From Nitratidesulfovibrio termitidis HI1 (GTDB taxonomy: Bacteria; Desulfobacterota; Desulfovibrionia; Desulfovibrionales; Desulfovibrionaceae), in NCBI RefSeq assembly GCF_000504305.1, contig NZ_KI632512.1, forward strand, positions 3,784,404 to 3,848,403: a stretch of DNA of 64,000 bases, given 5' to 3'. This document shows positions 56,440-64,000 of the stretch, piece after piece. A program made the translations under genes and the position numbers. A model generated the notes under the pieces. That model did not search any database. It was not told the origin of the DNA and saw only the letters and a list, made by a program, of their open reading frames with translations. The first letter of the stretch is position 1. Every line of letters begins with the position of its first letter.

Positions 56440-56472
56440 AGGGGCGGAACGGGTCTAACCCGCTCCGCCCCT
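56440..56472. repeat. Hairpin unit 2, possible secA terminator
   Basis: AGGGGCGGA-A-CGGGT / ACCCG-C-TCCGCCCCT, stem of 14 pairs with one A-C mismatch and a CTA loop, 24 bases after the secA stop. It is followed on the minus strand by another hairpin (GTTGGGG...CCCAAC, around 56403-56437). No U tract. Confidence 0.55.
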
Positions 56473-56495
56473 GTGGATACGCGTATGGTGCGCGG

Positions 56496-59030
<2,535 letters not shown>

Positions 59031-59484
59031 TCCTTCTCCCGAATGATGGGGGCGGTGGGAACGCGGGACGGCGAAGGCCGGTTGCCGCGCATAAGGCCCG
59101 CGCCGGGCGGGGCTGGCGATGGCCGCAGGGCCGGTGTGCCCCGCTGTGTCGGACGGTTCGGCTGCACCTGCGGATGGCGCGCGCAGCGTCCATCATGCGG
59201 CGGTGCACTGAAAACGTGCGCCGCGCGGCGAATGGCCGAACCCACCTCAGATAAGTCAAATACTTGCGGTTGGCAATGCGCGCCCCCTTACTTCACACGC
59301 ATTGCACCGGAATGACAGGCAAACGTTACGCAGTTCGGCGCATTCTGCATGGATGGGGCGGGGTGCTGGCGGCAGCGTGCGCTCGGATGCCATGCAAAAC
59401 GGACAGGCGGCGACCCCGGACATGACGTGCCGGTGCCGCCGCCTGCAAGCATGCATGGAAAGGGCGACGCGGATGCGGTCCGGA
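59031..59484. other. Gene-free stretch upstream of secA
   Basis: 454 bases with no supported gene, tRNA or repeat. It should contain the secA promoter and the 3' end of the glcD-glcF transcript. Confidence 0.4.
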
Positions 59485-60921
59485 CTAGGTGCGCGGCACG
59501 CCCACCACGTCCAGCCAGTGCAGCACGCGCACGCCGGCGGGCGCGGTTGCGGCCAGTTGCAGGGTGCAGCCGCTGCACCCCGTCAGCACGGTGATGTCCG
59601 GGGCCTGTGATGCGTCAGGTGTGGCGGCAATCGTACCGGACGCGGTGGCGGAAGTAGTGTCGGACCCGGAAGCGGAGGCGGATGGGGCGGCGGGCGTTGT
59701 GTCGGATGCGGCTGCCCGTTCCGGCAGCAGCGCGTTCCAGCAGGAACTGGCCACGGTGCGCGAAAGGTCGGGCGCGGCCAGTTGCAGCACACCGCCCATG
59801 CCGCAGCAGTTGACCCCGCCGGGGGCGCGCATGCGGTCACCCAGCAGAGAGCGCAGCCATACGGCATCCGGGTCCGTGCCCTTGCGGTGGCAGGGCTGGT
59901 GGTAGCGCACGGGCGCGGGGGAGTCTGCCCCCGGCTGGGCCGGGGCATCGGCGGTGACGCGGAACCCGGCGTCCCCCCACAGGGTGGACAGGGGGCGCAG
60001 GGCCTCGGTCCAGGCCTCGCGCTCGCCGTCCTGCCAGTCGAGGTCGGCATGGTCGGGGTATTCGGACAGGCCGTGGTGGCAGGTGGCGCAAAAGGTGACC
60101 AGCAGCGGGCGACCGGCGGCGCGCCAGGCGTCCAGGTTGCGGGCGCGGGCCGAGGCTGCGGCATCAGGGATGCCCGCGTGTTCCAGGGTGGAACCGCAGC
60201 AGGTGAAGGACTCTTCATCCCCCTGCGCGGGCGCGGGATGCCCCAGCCAGCGCAATAGCGCGCGGGCCGTGTCCTTCCAGCGGGGGCGGATGCGCCGGGC
60301 GGTGCAGCCGGAAAACAGCATGGCCGGGGCGCGGGTGGCCTCGCCACGCGTTGCGCTGTCTGCCGTATGGTTGCGCATTCCATCGGGGCCATCGCCGTCG
60401 CACAGGCTGTCCGAAGTCGCCCGGTCGGCCACGATCCACGGGGCGGGCGGCGGCGGGGGCAGCATGGCGGCGGCGGAGCGCAGCATGTGCTGCACGCCTT
60501 CCGGCACCACGGCGCCCGGCACCACGCGGGTCATTTGGGCCAGCGCGGGCCACAGCAGGCGACCGTGTTCTATCCACTGCTTCCACAGCCATTGCTGCCA
60601 GTTGGGGTGCCTGGCGCGCAGGGCGGCCAGCGCATGCGGCACCGACAGCCCTTGCGGACAGATGGCCGCGCAGCGCCCGCAGGACAGGCAGCGGTCAGCC
60701 AGTTCTCGCGCGGGCTTCAGGCCAAGACGCCCCGGTTCGTCGCGCAGGGCGGCGAATACCAGATGCTTGGCGCGGGGCGAAAGTTCTTCCTGCCCGGTGG
60801 TCAGAAAGGCGGGGCACACGGCGGTGCACTGGCCGCACAGCAGGCAGGCGCGGGGCTGCCCGGCGGTGTCGTCCGCCGTGCTGCCGTTCGTCGTGGATTT
60901 GGAGGTGGTGTCCGTGCTCAT
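59485..60921 (-). CDS. glcF: Iron-sulfur subunit of a (S)-2-hydroxyacid (glycolate/lactate-type) oxidase
   Basis: 478 residues. Two [4Fe-4S] ferredoxin motifs at the N-terminus (CLLCGQCTAVCPAF, CLSCGRCAAICPQG) and two CCG-type cysteine domains (FTCCGSTLEHAG...; NCCGMGGVLQLAAPD) as in GlcF/LldE/HdrD proteins. It passes electrons from the flavin subunit to a membrane acceptor. Ser/Thr/Ala-rich stretches near the N-terminus and at about 430-450 are low complexity. 12 bases downstream of the flavin subunit gene; same operon. Confidence 0.93.
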   Translation of the reverse strand: MSTDTTSKSTTNGSTADDTAGQPRACLLCGQCTAVCPAFLTTGQEELSPRAKHLVFAALRDEPGRLGLKPARELADRCLSCGRCAAICPQGLSVPHALAALRARHPNWQQWLWKQWIEHGRLLWPALAQMTRVVPGAVVPEGVQHMLRSAAAMLPPPPPAPWIVADRATSDSLCDGDGPDGMRNHTADSATRGEATRAPAMLFSGCTARRIRPRWKDTARALLRWLGHPAPAQGDEESFTCCGSTLEHAGIPDAAASARARNLDAWRAAGRPLLVTFCATCHHGLSEYPDHADLDWQDGEREAWTEALRPLSTLWGDAGFRVTADAPAQPGADSPAPVRYHQPCHRKGTDPDAVWLRSLLGDRMRAPGGVNCCGMGGVLQLAAPDLSRTVASSCWNALLPERAAASDTTPAAPSASASGSDTTSATASGTIAATPDASQAPDITVLTGCSGCTLQLAATAPAGVRVLHWLDVVGVPRT

Positions 60922-60933
60922 GGTGTGTTGCCC

Positions 60934-62358
60934 CTAGTACGCCTTGTCGGGATTCATGATCCCCAGCGGATCGAAGGCGTGCTTCACCTGGCGCATCAGT
61001 TCCGTTTCCAGGGGCGAAAGTTGCAGGTGCAGGAATTCCTTCTTGGCCATGCCCACGCCGTGCTCGCCGGAAAGGGTGCCGTCCATGGAGCGGACAAGAC
61101 GCATCACTTCCACGGTGGCGGCGTCGGCGCGGGTGACTTCCGAAGGGTCTGCCCCGTCGTACATGATGTTCACGTGGATGTTGCCGTCGCCCACGTGCCC
61201 GTAGGTGAGAATGGGCAGGGCGTTGGCCTGCGCGATGGCCCGGATGCCGGTCAGCGCGTCCAGCAGGCGGCCGCGCGGCACGGCGATGTCCTCGCCGATC
61301 TTGTTGGGGCGCACCAGATACGACGACGGGCTGATGCCGCGCCGCATGGTCCACAGGGGTTCTTCCTCGTCGCGGCCCACGCCGTGGGCGGACCATACTG
61401 GCGGCTCGTTGCCCGGGGCGCCGTCCGCAGCATCGTCGGTGGTATGCAGGGCGTCGTGCATGCGGCGCACTTCCAGCGGCAGCGATTCGCGGCTGCCGTC
61501 GAGGCGAATAAGCAGCGCGCCGCGCACGGAGTCGGGCCACGGAGGCGTCTGGCGGCGGGCTACGCAGTCCAGCACTTCCGGGCTCAGGAATTCCAGCGCA
61601 ACAGGCAGGATGCCCGCGCGGAAGATGCGCCGCACCCCGTGCATGGCTGCTTCCATGGAGCCGAATCCGGCCAGCAGGGTGGCCGTGGCCTGCGGCAGGG
61701 GCAGCAACTTCAGCGCGATGCGGGTGACAATGCCCAGCGTGCCTTCCGACCCCACGAACAGGCGGGTGAGGTCCAGCCCCACCACGTTCTTGTGGCAGCG
61801 GCCCCCGGTGCGCAGCACCTTGCCGCCGGGCAGTACTGCCGTGAGGCCCAGCACGTATTCGCGGGTGACGCCATACTTCAGGGCGCGCATGCCGCCCGCG
61901 CAGGTGGCCACGTTGCCGCCGATGGTGGAAATGTCGATGCTGGCCGGGTCCGGCGGGTAGAACAGGCCGCGCGCTTCCACGGCCCGTTGCAGGTCCGATG
62001 TGACCACGCCCGGTTCCACTTCGGCCACGAAGTCGTCGTCCGCGATGTCGAGGATGCGGTTCATGTGCAGCAGGGACACCACGATGCCGGGCCGGGCGGG
62101 CACACATGCGCCCACCTGGTTGGAGGCGCGGCCCCGCGCGTACACGGGCAGCTGTTCCGCCTGGGCCAGGCGCAGCAGTTCAGCTATCTGCGCTTCGGTG
62201 GTGGGGCGCACCACGGCCAGCGGGGTGCCCATGCGGCGGCCTGCGTCGGTGGCGAAGATCAGGGTCTGCTCCGGCGTGAGCAGCAGGGAATCGCCGGGAA
62301 AGATGTCGCGCAGGGAACGTTCCTGCGTGGCGCTGAGATGAGGGGCTTGCGTGGACAC
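60934..62358 (-). CDS. glcD: FAD-linked oxidase subunit GlcD (glycolate/D-lactate dehydrogenase)
   Basis: 474 residues. FAD_binding_4 (PLAVVRPTTEAQIAELL, GGNVATCAGGMRALKYGVTR, EGTLGIVTRIALKLLP) and FAD-oxidase_C with the C-terminal SGEHGVGMAKK (substrate-binding His/Arg) and DPLGIMNPDK. Oxidises glycolate or D-lactate; in sulfate reducers D-lactate dehydrogenases of this type feed electrons to the membrane, so lactate use is likely (inference). GTG start at 62358; SD weak (CCAGGT). Confidence 0.94.
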   Translation of the reverse strand: MSTQAPHLSATQERSLRDIFPGDSLLLTPEQTLIFATDAGRRMGTPLAVVRPTTEAQIAELLRLAQAEQLPVYARGRASNQVGACVPARPGIVVSLLHMNRILDIADDDFVAEVEPGVVTSDLQRAVEARGLFYPPDPASIDISTIGGNVATCAGGMRALKYGVTREYVLGLTAVLPGGKVLRTGGRCHKNVVGLDLTRLFVGSEGTLGIVTRIALKLLPLPQATATLLAGFGSMEAAMHGVRRIFRAGILPVALEFLSPEVLDCVARRQTPPWPDSVRGALLIRLDGSRESLPLEVRRMHDALHTTDDAADGAPGNEPPVWSAHGVGRDEEEPLWTMRRGISPSSYLVRPNKIGEDIAVPRGRLLDALTGIRAIAQANALPILTYGHVGDGNIHVNIMYDGADPSEVTRADAATVEVMRLVRSMDGTLSGEHGVGMAKKEFLHLQLSPLETELMRQVKHAFDPLGIMNPDKAY

Positions 62359-62518
62359 GGAATTACCTGGGCAATGCGGTTGGGGATTGGCTGGGAGATG
62401 GCCGAGGGGAGGGAGATGATTCAAGGGCGTCGGCGCGAGTGCAAACCCGGATTTCTTGGGCGCGGGCAGACAATGCGCGATGCCGCCAGCACCCAAGGAG
62501 AAGGCTTGCAGAGACAGA

Positions 62519-62980
62519 CTAGAATCGGGCCAGTTCGCGCGCGGTATCCCGGTCGGCGGCGCGCTTCTTCAGGTCCTCGCGCTGGTCGTGCAGCTTCTTG
62601 CCGCGCCCCACGGCGATTTCAACCTTCACCCGGCCCTTGCTGAAGTGCAGGTTCACCGGCACCACGGTCAGGCCTTTCTGGGCCACGCGCAGGGCCAGCG
62701 TGTCGATCTGCCTGGCGTGCAGCAGCAGTTTGCGGTCACGGTCGGGGTCGTGCTGGGCGTAGCCCGCGTTGTCGTACGGGGCGATGTGCAGGCCCACCAG
62801 AAAGGCTTCGCCGTTGCGAAAATCCACGTAGCTGTCGCGGAAGTTCACGTGGCCCGCGCGCAGGCTTTTGACCTCCGAGCCGGTCAGCACGAGGCCCGCC
62901 TCCATGAAATCGTCGAGTTCATAGAGGTGCCGGGCCTTCTTGTTTTGGGCGATGAGTGCGGGGGAGGTTTTTTTGCTCAT
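62519..62980 (-). CDS. smpB: SsrA-binding protein SmpB
   Basis: 153 residues. Binds tmRNA and brings it to stalled ribosomes. [40 protein letters not shown], and the C-terminal [21 protein letters not shown] tail, which acts as the codon mimic. Start ATG 62980 gives the normal [16 protein letters not shown]; no strong SD. The tmRNA gene itself is not in the window. Confidence 0.97.
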   Translation of the reverse strand: MSKKTSPALIAQNKKARHLYELDDFMEAGLVLTGSEVKSLRAGHVNFRDSYVDFRNGEAFLVGLHIAPYDNAGYAQHDPDRDRKLLLHARQIDTLALRVAQKGLTVVPVNLHFSKGRVKVEIAVGRGKKLHDQREDLKKRAADRDTARELARF

Positions 62981-63282
62981 ATATTTGGGGAATGTTCGTG
63001 CGATTGATGGCGCGCGTGTGGGGATAAGCCCCGGCGGAGCGGCGATGGAGGGCCGGATGGCGGCGGTTGCGGGGCGAAGGGAGCGCCGGGCGCCGGCACC
63101 GCGCGATGACGTGGCGCGCAAGGGGTTTCAAGACCAGAAATCGGGGGGAATGGCAAGGGTTGGGGGTGGGGAGCTGCGCTGAAGGGGGAGACAAGGCGAG
63201 GTCGTGCGCGGTTGCACCCGGCTTCTACGAAGGCACGACTGCCTTTGTGAACCCCCTCGATTTCGTTATGTCTCCGACGGGC

Positions 63283-63308
63283 AGGGGGGCCTTTAGCGAG
63301 GCCCCCCT
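63283..63308. repeat. G/C-tract hairpin
   Basis: Perfect stem AGGGGGGCC / GGCCCCCCT, loop TTTAGCGA, followed by a second hairpin CGGGGGGCGCTGCCCCCC-type at about 63329-63345. Typical of degenerate intergenic repeats; starts a gene-free 1-kb end region (62981-64000). Confidence 0.7.
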
Positions 63309-63360
63309 GCACCCCCGCGCTCCGGGGGGCGCTGCCCCCCTGGTCCCCCCATGTTTTCCT

Positions 63361-63441
63361 GCGCGGCGTCCCTTCGGCGGCAGCTTCCCTCCGGCGCGGG
63401 GCGCCTTCGGGCGATCTGCCGCCGGTGACGCCAATGCGCGC
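63361..63441. repeat. Nested palindromic element, copy 1 (inverted)
   Basis: Outer arms GCGCGGCGTC / GACGCCAATGCGC, inner GGCGGCAG / CTGCCGCC, core GGCGC-GGG-GCGCC. On the minus strand its core reads CAGATCGCCCGAAGGCGC, matching copies 2 and 3. Confidence 0.7.
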
Positions 63442-63765
63442 AAGGCTCCCGCAGCCACTACCGCGCGAGGGTGCCTTTACCCGTGCCCTCGTTGCGACGC
63501 ATGTGCCGCCGCCAAAGCCCGGCGTCACACGCTTCTACGCACATCACGTTGCCGTCTTAACTGGCGTTCACTCCAAGCGGCAGACCAAGCCCCATGGAGT
63601 GTTCATATCAACCAAGCACCGGCACGCATTTCTTCTTGGTCACATACTGATTACTTCAAATCATTCGTTCCCCGTCCCACCCGTGTTCGCAAGCGCAGCA
63701 CAACTTACTTGGTGCACAGGCACAACGTACCATGTAGGCCAAGGCTGCGGGAGATTCGCGCACAT

Positions 63766-63834
63766 CGCATTCCCGTCGCCAGATCACCCGGAGGCGCTTC
63801 GCGCCGTAGGGAAGCTGGCGGCGAAAGGAATGCG
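63766..63834. repeat. Nested palindromic element, copy 2
   Basis: 69 bases. Outer arms CGCATTCC / GGAATGCG, middle TCGCC / GGCG, core CAGATCACCCGGAGGCGC-TTC-GCGCCG followed by TAGGGAAGCTG. Confidence 0.8.
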
Positions 63835-63899
63835 GTGCAGGAAGAGTGGAGATAAAGGCACTGGAGCTATGCCAGGATACCGAGAGCATTGCGCGCATA

Positions 63900-63968
63900 C
63901 GCATTCAGACGGGCAGATCGCCCGGAGGCGCACAGCGCCGCAGGGAAGCTGCCCGGCGTAAGAATGCG
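63900..63968. repeat. Nested palindromic element, copy 3
   Basis: Also exactly 69 bases. Outer arms CGCATTC / GAATGCG, middle CGGGCAG / CTGCCCG, core CAGATCGCCCGGAGGCGC-ACA-GCGCCG followed by CAGGGAAGCTG. Confidence 0.8.
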
Positions 63969-64000
63969 GCGCATGAAACGTCGGGGGTTCAGGGGGCAGC

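Noticed and set aside
63425-63961. 178-residue plus-strand frame at the window end
   Set aside because: It runs through the palindromic elements, composition is unlike neighbours, and there is no SD or recognisable domain.
62981-64000. A tmRNA gene next to smpB
   Set aside because: No tRNA-Ala-like ends, GGATTCGAC-type motif or tag frame found on either strand.

Overview
The window is a GC-rich (by eye about two-thirds GC) bacterial chromosome segment. Gene content and order point to a sulfate-reducing Desulfovibrionaceae of the Nitratidesulfovibrio/Desulfovibrio vulgaris group: an F1-rich ATP synthase operon with tandem b'/b subunits, two tandem abundant-type porins, a CBS-ACT protein, a GlcD/GlcF-type oxidase, and a CII-like phage regulator of a type common in desulfovibrios. 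This assignment rests on family knowledge and not on a search. Most of the window is vertically inherited core genome; no insertion sequence, integrase, CRISPR array or rRNA was seen.

Layout. 1-3.8 kb: end of a cell-elongation cluster (PBP2, truncated by the window edge; RodA; a bactofilin). 3.9-9.8 kb: atpF'-atpF-atpH-atpA-atpG-atpD-atpC behind a good promoter and ending at a hairpin; F0 subunits a and c are absent. 9.8-11.5 kb: two small unknown genes, three REP-like palindromes and a structured leader. 12-19.7 kb: dnaK, a large lipoprotein of the PBP-activator/Leu-binding type, gatC, gatA, mnmA. 19.9-26.1 kb: a minus-strand signalling block (EAL-HDOD protein, CheY-like regulator, CII-like regulator, sigma-54 response regulator and its histidine kinase). 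26.4-32.2 kb: uvrC and two tandem porins. 32.3-38.5 kb: CBS-ACT protein, YitT-family membrane protein, an unknown protein and a degenerate tandem GGDEF-TPR protein. 38.8-42.6 kb: small redox enzymes, ComF-type phosphoribosyltransferase, SDR. 42.9-48.8 kb: NikK-like DUF4198 protein, receiver protein, Tim44-domain protein, Bcp peroxiredoxin, AsmA-like protein. 49.1-54.3 kb: cobQ, NlpC/P60-type protein, small exported protein, GH108-type endolysin, small membrane protein. 54.5-63 kb: tRNA-Ser(GCU), argJ, secA, glcF-glcD, smpB. 63-64 kb: repeat-rich, no gene recognised.

The most unusual feature is not one gene but a genome habit. Short-period direct repeats (9 bp in frame inside coding linkers; 10, 12, 15 and 29 bp between genes) recur at more than ten unrelated loci and lengthen UvrC, the histidine kinase, the sigma-54 regulator, CobQ, ComF and PBP2 with low-complexity segments. 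Several families of intergenic nested palindromes also recur. One roughly 265-nt leader before a small unknown gene (11,186) carries a promoter, a long-range helix and two mutually exclusive helices, and is the best candidate for an undescribed RNA regulator here.
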